This document shows positions 18,774 through 27,224 of a stretch of 40,016 bases of DNA, piece by piece. A program made the position numbers and the translations under genes. Each line of letters opens with the position of its first letter. The first letter of the stretch is position 1. A model generated the notes under the pieces. It had not been told where the DNA came from and did no database searches. It worked only from the letters and a program-made list of their open reading frames with translations. Location: assembly GCF_003364205.1 (NCBI RefSeq), contig NZ_NXLV01000016.1, positions 1-40,016 of the forward strand, in the 5' to 3' direction. The stretch comes from Helicobacter brantae (lineage in GTDB: Bacteria > Campylobacterota > Campylobacteria > Campylobacterales > Helicobacteraceae).

Positions 18774-18858
18774 TGGTGCGCTGAGCGAGACTCGAACTCG
18801 CACGAGTTTCCTCACTACCCCCTCAAGATAGCGTGTCTACCAGTTCCACCACCAGCGC
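18774..18858 (-). tRNA. tRNA-Leu (anticodon GAG)
   Basis: Acceptor GCGCTGG pairs with TCAGCGC, followed by A-CCA (encoded). Anticodon stem CTATC/GGTAG encloses TTGAGGG, giving anticodon GAG (codons CUC/CUU). Long variable arm and T arm AGTTCGAGTCT present. It lies 21 bases from tRNA-Leu(CAA) and 31 bases after atpE, so it may be transcribed with either. Confidence 0.95.
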
Positions 18859-18889
18859 AAAAGAAGTCCCACCCCCTTTTGTTTAAGAT

Positions 18890-19195
18890 TTATCCTGCGA
18901 TAAAAGGGTTTGCATAGATTGCAACGACTGCAAGAACAAGTGTATAAATAACTTGTGCTTCAATCAATGCAAGTGCGATAAACATTGTTCCTGTAAGCTT
19001 ACCACCCACTCCAGGATTTCTAGCGATTCCTGAGATTGTAGCAGAAGCAGTGTATCCCATACCCAAAGCACCACCAAAAGCAGCGATTCCAAGTCCGATA
19101 ACTGCACCAAGGATAGAGTATGACTTAATCATTGTCATATCCTCTGCAAACGCAAAACCAAGGCAAACAAATGCCAAAAAGAATAACTTTTTCAT
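18890..19195 (-). CDS. atpE: ATP synthase F0 subunit c
   Basis: A 101-residue proteolipid that forms the membrane rotor ring of the F1F0 ATP synthase. An extra N-terminal hydrophobic segment (MKKLFFLAFVCLGFAFA) looks like a signal peptide, as in other epsilon-group AtpE. Helix 1 holds the glycine pattern GLGIAAFGGALGMG, the polar loop is ARNP, and helix 2 contains the proton-carrying Glu in ALIEAQVIY. I start at ATG 19195, with AGGAAG upstream, not at a longer frame whose extra residues are charged. It is apart from the other atp genes, next to pnp as recalled from H. pylori. Leader about 75 nt. Confidence 0.95.
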   Translation of the reverse strand: MKKLFFLAFVCLGFAFAEDMTMIKSYSILGAVIGLGIAAFGGALGMGYTASATISGIARNPGVGGKLTGTMFIALALIEAQVIYTLVLAVVAIYANPFIAG

Positions 19196-19276
19196 TTTTT
19201 CTTCCTTTCTACTTATCACACCTTTCGGATCTGTCCCCTACTCATCTATGATGAAGTAAATTAAATTGAAAGCGTG

Positions 19277-19282
19277 ATTGTA
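19277..19282 (-). promoter_or_regulatory. Likely -10 box of atpE
   Basis: Minus-strand TACAAT (in GCTACAATCACGC), 81 bases before the atpE ATG. The implied leader includes TCATC-TAT-GATGA, a small palindrome around 19240-19252. Confidence 0.4.
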
Positions 19283-19300
19283 GCAAAAAATTTTGAGTTT

Positions 19301-21376
19301 TTATACTAAATCTAACTCAACTTTATTGCTCTCGCTTGAAAGCACCACGCACTCTATCTCTTCTCCCTCTACCAAAGAGGCATTTTTGTTCTTGATTTTG
19401 CGAATGTGAAGCAGTCCATCTCCACCTTGAGGCAACTCGATAAACGCCCCAAAATCCACCATTTTCTTCACTTTTCCTCTAAATCTCAATCCTTGTGGAT
19501 AGATTGTCAAATCAATTTTTTCGCTTCTTGCTTTGGGTTTTTGAAGAAGTGAGAGGATATAGTCTTTGCTTTGGCTCAATCTCTCTGATCCAATCCCACT
19601 CACTCTCACCTCTCCATTATTGCGATCCAAATCGATAGTTACACCAAATTTCTCAATAATCTCTTTTATCGTTTTCCCCCCTGCTCCAATGATTTCTACG
19701 ATCCGATCAGGCTCGACATAAAAGCTCTCACAGATTGGTAAGATTGCATCGTTTTTGACAATCTTTTTTGCACTCTCTTCCATAAGAGAGAGGATATGCA
19801 TTCTTCCCTCTTTGGCTTGAAGCAAGGCTTCACGCAAGATTTGAGGAGAGATTCCACCAAGTTTTATATCCATTTGCAATGCACTCACACCCTTGCTAGA
19901 TCCTGCAACCTTGAAATCCATATCTCCCTCGTGATCTTCTAAACCCATAATATCTGTAAGGATTGCATACTCCTCTCCCTCTTTGATAAGCCCCATTGCC
20001 ACTCCTGCAACAAGATTATCACACTCCACCCCACTCGCCCTCAATGCCAAAGAACCTCCACATACCGTTGCCATTGAACTTGAGCCATTGGATTCTAAGA
20101 TTTCAGACACCAATCTCACCACTCTCTTATCACTTAGATTTGACTCTAAAGCTCTTTTGCCAAGATTACCATGCCCTAGCTCCCTTCTCCCCGGTGCTCC
20201 AATCAAACTTGCCTCTCCTACACTAAAGCCAGGGAAGTTATAATGCACCATAAATCTCTCTTTGCTAGGAGCTTTATCCCCCAAAAGCTCATAAGTTTGA
20301 GCGTCTTGCTCTCCTCCCAAAGTGGCTACGACTAAAGCTTGGGTTTGCCCTCTTTTAAATAGACAAGAGCCGTGAGCGAAAGGCAAGACATTGGTTTCTA
20401 TGCTGATAGGTCGCACATCTTTTAATCCTCGATTATCAGCCCTCTTACCCTCTTTGAGAATCATCTCTCTCACAGCCTTTCTCTTAGCCTTTTCAATCGC
20501 CAAAAACACTCTTTCATATTCCAAACCACACTCTTGGGCGATTTTTTGGGCTAATTTTTGAAGCTCCACCATTCGCTCACTTTTTGCCATTTGATTGATT
20601 GCCTTGCTTAAATCTTGATAGTATTTTTCACAAACAAGACTTTCAATCTCTGCAATCTCAGGGAGTGTGTGATGTTTGATTTCAAATGTGGGTTTTTTGC
20701 TGGGCTCAAAAGCTTCTTTGTAAGCCCTAGAAGTTTTGGCAATCTCGCTTTTGGCTAACTCAATAGCTTGACAAAGCTCCTCTTCGCTTAGCTCATTGGC
20801 ATTATGATCTTGTCGCATTGTTCTCATTTCAATCATCAAAATATGATCCTCATATCCTGAGATATACAAATCAAGTTTGCCCTCTTCAAGCTCTTTGGCA
20901 CTTGGATTGAGTATAAATCCACTCTCACCTCTCCCCACTCTCACAGCACAAGTAGGATAGCTAAGTGGAATGCTTGAGACAAAAAGAGCACTTGAAGCAG
21001 CATTGAGGGCAGAAACTTGCAAATCACACTCCCCATCATAACTTAGCACTAGCACACTAATTTGTGTAGGGTGGCGATAAGTTGAGGGGAATAGTGGTCT
21101 TAGAGTGCGATCAATGATTCTTGAAGTGAGCGTTTCAAAATCGCTTGGCTTACTCTCACGCTTGATAAACCCTGAGGGGAATTTGGCATTAGCATAAGCT
21201 TTTTCTATGTATTGCACAGTAAGAGGCAAAAAATCCTCATCAATGACTTTTTCTTCATCAACTGCCACACTTGCCAAAATAATTGTCCCACCTTTTTGAT
21301 ACCACACAGAGCCTGAAGCTTGAGTAGCAACCTTTGTAAAATCAAAGCTTTCTTTTCCTATCGTTTCCAAAATCAT
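19301..21376 (-). CDS. pnp: Polyribonucleotide nucleotidyltransferase (PNPase)
   Basis: A 691-residue phosphorolytic 3'-5' exoribonuclease, trimeric, central to mRNA decay. Two RNase PH-like domains (about residues 5-140 and 310-500; the second has RELGHGNLGKRAL and the metal site MGLEDHEGDMDFK), then a KH domain with IIGAGGKTIKEI (about 570) and an S1 domain with FRGKVKKMVDFGAFIEL (about 620-690). The start has AAGGA only one base from ATG, unusually close, but the N-terminus lines up with H. pylori PNPase as I remember it. Last gene of purD-RDD-lptD-PRTase-pnp. Confidence 0.96.
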   Translation of the reverse strand: MILETIGKESFDFTKVATQASGSVWYQKGGTIILASVAVDEEKVIDEDFLPLTVQYIEKAYANAKFPSGFIKRESKPSDFETLTSRIIDRTLRPLFPSTYRHPTQISVLVLSYDGECDLQVSALNAASSALFVSSIPLSYPTCAVRVGRGESGFILNPSAKELEEGKLDLYISGYEDHILMIEMRTMRQDHNANELSEEELCQAIELAKSEIAKTSRAYKEAFEPSKKPTFEIKHHTLPEIAEIESLVCEKYYQDLSKAINQMAKSERMVELQKLAQKIAQECGLEYERVFLAIEKAKRKAVREMILKEGKRADNRGLKDVRPISIETNVLPFAHGSCLFKRGQTQALVVATLGGEQDAQTYELLGDKAPSKERFMVHYNFPGFSVGEASLIGAPGRRELGHGNLGKRALESNLSDKRVVRLVSEILESNGSSSMATVCGGSLALRASGVECDNLVAGVAMGLIKEGEEYAILTDIMGLEDHEGDMDFKVAGSSKGVSALQMDIKLGGISPQILREALLQAKEGRMHILSLMEESAKKIVKNDAILPICESFYVEPDRIVEIIGAGGKTIKEIIEKFGVTIDLDRNNGEVRVSGIGSERLSQSKDYILSLLQKPKARSEKIDLTIYPQGLRFRGKVKKMVDFGAFIELPQGGDGLLHIRKIKNKNASLVEGEEIECVVLSSESNKVELDLV

Positions 21377-21405
21377 ATCCTTGTCTAAAGTTAAATTTTT
21401 AGATT

Positions 21406-22053
21406 TTACACCAAGAAATTTTCTCTGCGTAAAAAATCTGTTCTTTGAGTTTGAAGTTCTTTATAGTAGTAATTGGTTGAGACAAAATACTCTGGGCGAA
21501 TCACACTATAAATACAATCACAAAATCTAAGCAGATAGCTCTCCACATCACTTGAAAGCACAGGGGTGGCGATAGAAGCACTTTTGCATCCGTGATTGAT
21601 ACAAGTTTTTATAGCCACCTCTATGCTAAACCCTGTCTCTACCCCCTCATCAACGATGAGGATATTTTTCCCTGCAAATGGAGTGATTGGCTCACCCAAA
21701 CGCATTTTTCTAGCTAAGGGGAGGATTTTTTTCTCATAGCTCTCTTGAGCTTTGGCATAGACATAATCCACAGAAATATCAAAGGCTCTTAAAAGCTCAT
21801 CATCAAACACCACATCCATCAATTCACTCACAATCCCTATCGTGCAATCAGGGTTTTCAGGAGCATAAATGGATTGGATAAATAAATGCTCTAAGGGCAA
21901 CTCAAAGTGATTGGCTACACCTTGAGCCAAACTCATTGCATCTGTTGAGATACTCAAAACCATCGTATTGTAAAAATTCACCCCCTCAAGCTTCTCAATC
22001 AAATGATTGAGGGCATCTTCACGATCTAAGAAAAAATCTTTTTGTCTATCCAT
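21406..22053 (-). CDS. Phosphoribosyltransferase-domain protein
   Basis: 215 residues with a type I PRTase core. The PRPP loop is NILIVDEGVETGFSIEVAI (about residues 129-147), where the usual VDDGxxTG has become VDEGVETG; one acidic residue is Asp and the next Glu. A hydrophobic strand MVLSISTDAMSLAQGVA lies upstream, and a Tyr/Arg-rich tail downstream. The substrate base cannot be told; the slot between pnp and lptD is the same as HP1214 in H. pylori, as recalled. 8-base gap to lptD, so cotranscribed. Confidence 0.75.
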   Translation of the reverse strand: MDRQKDFFLDREDALNHLIEKLEGVNFYNTMVLSISTDAMSLAQGVANHFELPLEHLFIQSIYAPENPDCTIGIVSELMDVVFDDELLRAFDISVDYVYAKAQESYEKKILPLARKMRLGEPITPFAGKNILIVDEGVETGFSIEVAIKTCINHGCKSASIATPVLSSDVESYLLRFCDCIYSVIRPEYFVSTNYYYKELQTQRTDFLRRENFLV

Positions 22054-22061
22054 TGCTTCTC

Positions 22062-24278
22062 CTATTTTCTGAATCGATAAGAAACCCCTGTCTCTCCCAA
22101 AGGAGCAAGGCGAAACTCAAGTTTGATGTAGTTATTGGTATAAGTTTCAATGGGACGATTAGGATTGTCTGTCAAAATAGAACCATACTCTTGTGCGAAT
22201 TTTAGCGTAATCCCAAAGCATTGCACATCTGTTGAGATACTCACACTCCAATCCTTAACCTGCATTGCCAAAAAGTCAAAATTGACATCTCCTCCAATGG
22301 CAAAATATCCAAAATCATTGCTTAAAGAAAAGTTAAGGAAGTTTGCATCAATGGAAGCATTTTCTGAAGCAAAAAGTTTTTTGTAGTAATACCCTATGGA
22401 AGTGTCAAGATGCCATTTTTCCAAATCAATAGTCGCTGATACCTCTTCAATATCATTATACAAAAACGAATAATATAGTGAGGTTTTGATATCAAGCCCA
22501 TCAATAGGAGAGCTTCCAAACTCATTAACCATACTCTCTGAAAATAAGTATTTCTTGGATTGGAGATTGAGCTTTTGAGAAGCATTATAATAAAACAGCG
22601 TATGTCCATCAGGACTATAAAAGTATTGAGAGAATTGCAATTCTAAGCGGTGTTTATTGGTGTCAAAATCCACAATTGAGCTTGGATTCCAAAGATTATA
22701 AACCTGTCTTTTTCCCTCATTTGTGGTGGTATCAATATCAGCATAAGTTTTTGCATACCACTCATAAACCTCATCATTAAAAAGTGGCGTGTTGTAGCGA
22801 TAATAGGGCCCTGAAGCCTTTGCCATAAGCTGAATGGAGTGCATAAAGCTTCCATAATCTCTTGCCAAGTCTGTTGAGAGGGAGGCATTATAATTGGCTG
22901 TGAAGAAGTTGGCTGTGGTGCTTTTGTCATTGGGGTTATAGACTTGGATTTCTTCTGTATGATAGAGATTGATATTTGAAAATTTTAAATCCGTTGAAAC
23001 TCCGATTGAGAGGTAGTTGTTGAAAAGTGGAAACTCTACTCCTATGGGAAGCTCAATGGTGTTTTCTACATAAGCATACCCTCTCTCTCTTGTTACATTA
23101 TTGGTCTGAACATCAATAGAATACATCAGCTCTTTCCAAAAGAGTGAATCAAAAAACTTATGGTATTGCACACCAGGGAGGAGCTGAAAGGTATTGGAGT
23201 TGTTTGTCTTGGTAACATCTAAGAATAATTTATCATAGATTCCAAAAAAATGCTCTTGGGAGTGCAAAAAGTAATTAAGCTTTGAAACACTGAGACGATT
23301 GCTAACTTTGACATCTGAGTCATCAAGCTTGAGATACTCCATATCATTCATATAATTCAAACTTGAATAAAAACCATCGTGAATATTCTCAAAAGAGCTA
23401 AAAATCCCTGTGCCATCTTTAGTTTCAAAATCAAGATTAAATCCATAAATGTGTTGATTGAGGGCAGAATAGGTTTGCATATATTTCTTGGTGTTATAAA
23501 AATAGCGAGTTTGAAAAGTGAATAGATTATCTGAAGGGGTGGCAAGGCGAAACTCTCCTGAGATTCCTATCCCTCTTGAAGTTCGGATTTGTGGAGAAAG
23601 TGTCATATCCCAGCTATCATAGGGAGCAATATAAATAGGTTGTTGATAGTAGAGTCCATCTTGATTGAGATAAGCCAATCTTGGATAGAGCAGACCACTT
23701 TTTCTTTTTTGAGCAGTGCTAACACTCAAATAGGGGACATACAAAATTGGCATTTTACCTAGATAAATGCGTGTATTCCAAAGTGTGAGATAGTCATTTT
23801 CTTGATCCAAACTCCCCGAGCTTGAATCAAAGTGCCAAATAGGAGATTGGATATTGCACCCTGAAACTACACTTTCCTTGAAATAATAGACATTATTTTC
23901 ACTACGAGCCTCTGATGCTGTAATCCAAAGCCCACTTTTCACACTTTGAAAATACACAGAAGAGAGAGAAAAAGAATCTTTTCCAAAATCAAGCTTGACT
24001 TTCTTAGCACTTAGCATTAAATCTTTGCCATAATAGATCCTAACCTCCCCCTCCACTTCTGCTATCTTGCTTTTTTTGTCATAGACTAAATCTTGTGCAG
24101 AGACATAATACTCTCCACTCACCAAAATCACATTTCCCTTGCCAAAGATTTTATCCCCCTCACTCTTTAGCTCATCTGCACTCACTTCTCCAAGATTTGA
24201 GTTTGTATCAGGATTAAGCACACTACTAGCATGCAAAGAGAGAGCAAGACAGAGAGAGAGGAGTATTTTCTTAGGCAT
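22062..24278 (-). CDS. lptD: LPS-assembly outer-membrane protein LptD
   Basis: 738 residues. Signal peptide MPKKILLSLCLALSLHA, then an LptA-like beta-jellyroll (about residues 30-135, with KIFGKGNVILVSGEYYVSA and EGEVRIYYGKDLMLSAKKV) and a long beta-barrel ending RLAPLGETGVSYRFRK. With LptE it inserts LPS into the outer leaflet. Outside the signal peptide I see only two cysteines, about C141 and C687, one near each end, so a single jellyroll-to-barrel disulfide is possible, unlike the four cysteines of E. coli LptD. The start overlaps the RDD gene stop by 8 nt. Confidence 0.93.
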   Translation of the reverse strand: MPKKILLSLCLALSLHASSVLNPDTNSNLGEVSADELKSEGDKIFGKGNVILVSGEYYVSAQDLVYDKKSKIAEVEGEVRIYYGKDLMLSAKKVKLDFGKDSFSLSSVYFQSVKSGLWITASEARSENNVYYFKESVVSGCNIQSPIWHFDSSSGSLDQENDYLTLWNTRIYLGKMPILYVPYLSVSTAQKRKSGLLYPRLAYLNQDGLYYQQPIYIAPYDSWDMTLSPQIRTSRGIGISGEFRLATPSDNLFTFQTRYFYNTKKYMQTYSALNQHIYGFNLDFETKDGTGIFSSFENIHDGFYSSLNYMNDMEYLKLDDSDVKVSNRLSVSKLNYFLHSQEHFFGIYDKLFLDVTKTNNSNTFQLLPGVQYHKFFDSLFWKELMYSIDVQTNNVTRERGYAYVENTIELPIGVEFPLFNNYLSIGVSTDLKFSNINLYHTEEIQVYNPNDKSTTANFFTANYNASLSTDLARDYGSFMHSIQLMAKASGPYYRYNTPLFNDEVYEWYAKTYADIDTTTNEGKRQVYNLWNPSSIVDFDTNKHRLELQFSQYFYSPDGHTLFYYNASQKLNLQSKKYLFSESMVNEFGSSPIDGLDIKTSLYYSFLYNDIEEVSATIDLEKWHLDTSIGYYYKKLFASENASIDANFLNFSLSNDFGYFAIGGDVNFDFLAMQVKDWSVSISTDVQCFGITLKFAQEYGSILTDNPNRPIETYTNNYIKLEFRLAPLGETGVSYRFRK

Positions 24279-24720
24279 TTTTAATCACAATCGTTTTCCC
24301 CAAAATATCGTGTAATGCCTGTGCAATCGGAGAGAAAAAAACAAGAAAAAAAGGCATATAAAAAAACACTTTCCCCAAAATCTTACACATTGTGCGAATA
24401 AGTGCATAAAGCAAATTTGGGCGATCAAGCATATCTAAAGAAATCACTTTGATTTTAAAAAGCATTTTTCCCAAAGTCGCACCATAAAGGCTCAAAAACA
24501 CAACCTCATAGACAAACTCCAATCCCACAAGATACAAAATCTTGCCCTTCAAAAATTCCACCATAGCAACATAGCTATCAGGCAAAGAAGACATCTCTTC
24601 CCAAAATATCAAATAAAATGCTAATGTAACCAAAAAATTATCAATCAAAAAGGCAAAAAAACGATGAGAGATTTTAGCAATCTCAATATGCTCTCTATAA
24701 ATCTTATCTTCTATATTCAT
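24271..24720 (-). CDS. RDD family membrane protein
   Basis: 149 residues; RFFAFLIDNFLVTLAFY near residue 21 carries the Arg...Asp pair of the RDD domain, followed by a second helix around 60-80 with GATLGKMLFKIKVIS and a third around 115-135. Function unknown. It is translationally coupled at both ends: ATG overlaps the purD stop (ATGA) and its stop overlaps lptD (ATGCCTAA). The fixed position between purD and lptD, also recalled in H. pylori, hints at an envelope role but does not show one. Confidence 0.8.
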   Translation of the reverse strand: MNIEDKIYREHIEIAKISHRFFAFLIDNFLVTLAFYLIFWEEMSSLPDSYVAMVEFLKGKILYLVGLEFVYEVVFLSLYGATLGKMLFKIKVISLDMLDRPNLLYALIRTMCKILGKVFFYMPFFLVFFSPIAQALHDILGKTIVIKNA

Positions 24721-25961
24721 AATGCCCTAAATCCTATATCTTTGCGATATTGTTTTCCCTTAAATTCTACACAATCACAGATTTTATAAGCATTCTCTTT
24801 TGCTTCAAGCAAACTCTTTCCTCTCCCCACACACACGCACACTCTCCCCCCTGTGGCATAAAGTCTCCCCTCTTTTTTCTCTACTCCCCCAAATGCGATA
24901 TGTCCAAGATTTGAATCAAAGTCTTTAAGTGTGATAAGCTCTGGTGTGCTAGAAGAGTAGGGATAATTCTCACTTGCCAATACCACGCCCAAAGCAAATT
25001 CATCACTCACTTCATATTTGAGATTTTGCAAATCCCCTCCCACACAGCAATCTAGGATTTGCAACAATGGGGTTTTGAGTGTGGGAAGCAAGACTTCACA
25101 TTCAGGATCTCCAAAACGCACATTAAACTCTAGCAAAATTGGCTCACCTCCAACTACCATAATCCCTGCAAAAAGCACCCCACAAAATGGGTGATTCTCA
25201 CTCTCACAGCCTTTGAGTGCAGGAGCAATAATCCTAGAGGCAATCTTTTCTAGCAATTCTTTGTTGCAAAGTGGTGTAGGGCTATATGCCCCCATTCCTC
25301 CCGTATTTGGTCCCAAATCATTGTCTTTGAGGCGTTTGTGATCTTGAGCAGGTGGAAGCAAAACAAAGTTTTTGCCATCACAGAGTGCAAAGAGGGAAAG
25401 CTCATAACCATCTAAAAACTCTTCAACCACGATACGCTCCCCTGCACTTCCAAACTTTCCCATCTCATCAATTGTCTCTAAAGCCTCTTGCTGACTTGAG
25501 GCGATAATCACTCCCTTACCTGCACACAATCCATCAGCCTTGATGACAATAGGAGCTTGAAGTGTTTTTGCAAAATCTTTGAGTTTTTGTTTATCTGTGC
25601 TTTGCATATATTTTGCTGTGGGGATTTGATAACGCAAGGCAAAATCTTTCATATATGCCTTTGAGGATTCCAAACGCGAAGCCCTCTGACTTGGTCCAAA
25701 GACTTTCACTCCCCTGCTTTGCAAAAAATCCACAATCCCCTCAGATAATGGAGCTTCAGGTCCCACTACCACCAAATCAATCCCACGCCTTGCAATCTCT
25801 TCATAGAGCTCATTGAAGTCTTTTGCAACTAGATTCTCTCCTAGCTCTTGTGTCGCTCCATTCCCCTCATAAAAATACAAAGAGATATTTTCTCCCTTAA
25901 GTGCCAAGCCCAAGGCATACTCCCTACCACCACTACCTATGATTAAAATATGTCTTTGCAT
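24717..25961 (-). CDS. purD: Phosphoribosylamine-glycine ligase (GAR synthetase)
   Basis: A 414-residue ATP-grasp enzyme for step two of purine synthesis. N-terminal ILIIGSGGREYALGLAL, ATP-grasp motifs IVIKADGLCAGKGVIIA, GPNTGGMGAYSP, and the metal site FNVRFGDPECEVLLP are all present. I start at ATG 25961, with GAGGA upstream, since the N-terminus then begins just before the Gly-rich loop. Upstream lies the probable 6S RNA, in the same orientation, so purD may be read from its promoter. Confidence 0.96.
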   Translation of the reverse strand: MQRHILIIGSGGREYALGLALKGENISLYFYEGNGATQELGENLVAKDFNELYEEIARRGIDLVVVGPEAPLSEGIVDFLQSRGVKVFGPSQRASRLESSKAYMKDFALRYQIPTAKYMQSTDKQKLKDFAKTLQAPIVIKADGLCAGKGVIIASSQQEALETIDEMGKFGSAGERIVVEEFLDGYELSLFALCDGKNFVLLPPAQDHKRLKDNDLGPNTGGMGAYSPTPLCNKELLEKIASRIIAPALKGCESENHPFCGVLFAGIMVVGGEPILLEFNVRFGDPECEVLLPTLKTPLLQILDCCVGGDLQNLKYEVSDEFALGVVLASENYPYSSSTPELITLKDFDSNLGHIAFGGVEKKEGRLYATGGRVCVCVGRGKSLLEAKENAYKICDCVEFKGKQYRKDIGFRAL

Positions 25962-25982
25962 TTTGTCCTCATATTTTTGGAT

Positions 25983-26180
25983 TGCACCCAAACAATCGCT
26001 ATCCCTAAATGCGTAGCCTAAACACTACACAATTTATAGGAGAAAGAGGGGCTTATTAGGCGGCAGATCCTCACTCTAGGAGCTCAAGCAGAAATACCGA
26101 ACACACAAAGCCCTCTACTCCCTCCAACATTCTTTTCTTTAACAGACTAGCATATTGGGAAAACACGAATTGTTTGAGCA
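25983..26180 (-). ncRNA. ssrS: Probable 6S RNA
   Basis: The ~240-base gap upstream of purD holds no ORF but folds as a long rod on the minus strand. Closing stem: CAAACAAT(T)CG (26176-26166) with CGATTGTTTG (25998-25989), and the outermost TGC with GCA. Next TCCC (26160-26157) with GGGA (26005-26002), ATGC with GCAT, TAGTCT (26149-26144) with AGGCTA (26019-26014). Then a large purine-rich/AT-rich central bubble (26142-26126 against about 26021-26038), and an upper stem GGAG...AGAGGGCTT with AAGCCCCTCT...CTCC, topped by a small hairpin. Stem-bubble-stem geometry, ~198 nt length and a TATAAT just upstream fit 6S RNA, which binds the housekeeping RNA polymerase as an open-promoter mimic. I recall Helicobacter 6S lying next to purD; unchecked. 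Confidence 0.72.
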
Positions 26181-26200
26181 ATCAAATTATAAAACAATTC
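26167..26200 (-). terminator. Hairpin after lptF, overlapping the 6S start
   Basis: GAATTGTTT and AAACAATTC, a 9-bp AT-rich stem five bases after the lptF stop, followed by GTGTTTTCCC on the minus strand. It would end the nrdB-lptF transcript. Its right arm is also the 5' closing strand of the predicted 6S RNA, so the same bases serve two alternative stems. Confidence 0.4.
26186..26191 (-). promoter_or_regulatory. -10 box of the 6S RNA / purD transcript
   Basis: Minus-strand TATAAT (in TTTTATAATTTGATTG), placed 6-7 bases before the predicted 6S 5' end at about 26180. No coding start on this strand lies nearer than purD, 225 bases on. Confidence 0.55.
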
Positions 26201-26204
26201 TCTC

Positions 26205-27224
26205 CTAATAAAGAGGTTTAATTTTGTAGCGATAGAGCAAATAAGTGCCGATAAACCACACAGGTGGGATCACAGCCAAAGCCAAAAATGCGTTGTGATC
26301 GACAAAGATATGCACACTGACATAAAAAAGCACAATAGAAATCAACACATAAAATGAAGAGAGGTTTTTGTGATAACGAGGATTAGCAATCCCAATAAGA
26401 GGGATTAGAAAAATGCTTAAAAGTGGAAAGATTGAAACAAGCACAGCTTTGGTAAATCGCCTTTGTTTGCTCCCACTCTCTCCATCAAATGCACTTTTCC
26501 AATACTCAATCAAATCATATCCACTCAGTGGTGCTTCTCCCACTTGAGTTCTGATATTCATCTCCTCAAACACAACTTTTCTAAACTCACTCTCTTGAGC
26601 CATATAAGACTCTCCATTTTGCAACGATAGGCTAAACACTCCTCTATTATTGCTTACATTTCCCCTATCAGCACTAATGAAGTTTTCAAACCCCAATCCT
26701 TTGGAGGAGAAAAGCACTAGGTTTTGATAGATTCTATCCTTGGCACTCTCCACATACACTAGCCAATCCCCAATCTTTTGCCCAAACTCCCCTGCTTTGA
26801 TATTGATATCCACATCTACCTTTTTTTGCTCGATAAAATTCTCAAATGCTCTCTTAGAAATTGGCACAGCCCCCAAAGAGAAAACCAAAGAAGTAAGTGT
26901 TACAATCAAAGTCAGAGGCAAAAAAGTCTTTACAAGCTCACTAGGTTTCACTCCAAGAGAGAAAAATACAAGCATTTCATAGTCATATGAAAGTCTTGAA
27001 ATTGCCAAAACGCAAGAGGTAAAAAAAGTGATTGGAATGATGAAAAACACCGTATTGGGCAAAGAATACAAAAAAAGCAACATCAAATCTGTAAAATTGA
27101 GCTTCACCACGTGGCTTGATCCTGCAATGGTAATGAGCAAAATGACTGAAGAGACGAAAAACAAAACAGTGAATAATGAGAAAAAAAACTGCCCAAAGGC
27201 ACTCAAAAAATAGCGTTTATACAC
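26205..27224 (-). CDS. lptF: LptF/LptG-type LPS export permease
   Basis: A 339-residue inner-membrane protein of the YjgP/YjgQ family, the permease part of the LptB2FG transporter that pulls LPS from the membrane toward LptD. Three N-terminal helices (about residues 10-32, 45-70, 95-120), a large periplasmic jellyroll (about 130-255), then three C-terminal helices. The N-terminus MYKRYFLSAFGQFF and ISRLSYDYEMLVFFSLG with its amphipathic coupling region fit LptF/G. Start is GTG, overlapping the previous stop by 8 nt, with GGGGAGAG upstream. Whether it is LptF or LptG cannot be decided here; H. pylori has a homologue near nrdB. Confidence 0.85.
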   Translation of the reverse strand: MYKRYFLSAFGQFFFSLFTVLFFVSSVILLITIAGSSHVVKLNFTDLMLLFLYSLPNTVFFIIPITFFTSCVLAISRLSYDYEMLVFFSLGVKPSELVKTFLPLTLIVTLTSLVFSLGAVPISKRAFENFIEQKKVDVDINIKAGEFGQKIGDWLVYVESAKDRIYQNLVLFSSKGLGFENFISADRGNVSNNRGVFSLSLQNGESYMAQESEFRKVVFEEMNIRTQVGEAPLSGYDLIEYWKSAFDGESGSKQRRFTKAVLVSIFPLLSIFLIPLIGIANPRYHKNLSSFYVLISIVLFYVSVHIFVDHNAFLALAVIPPVWFIGTYLLYRYKIKPLY

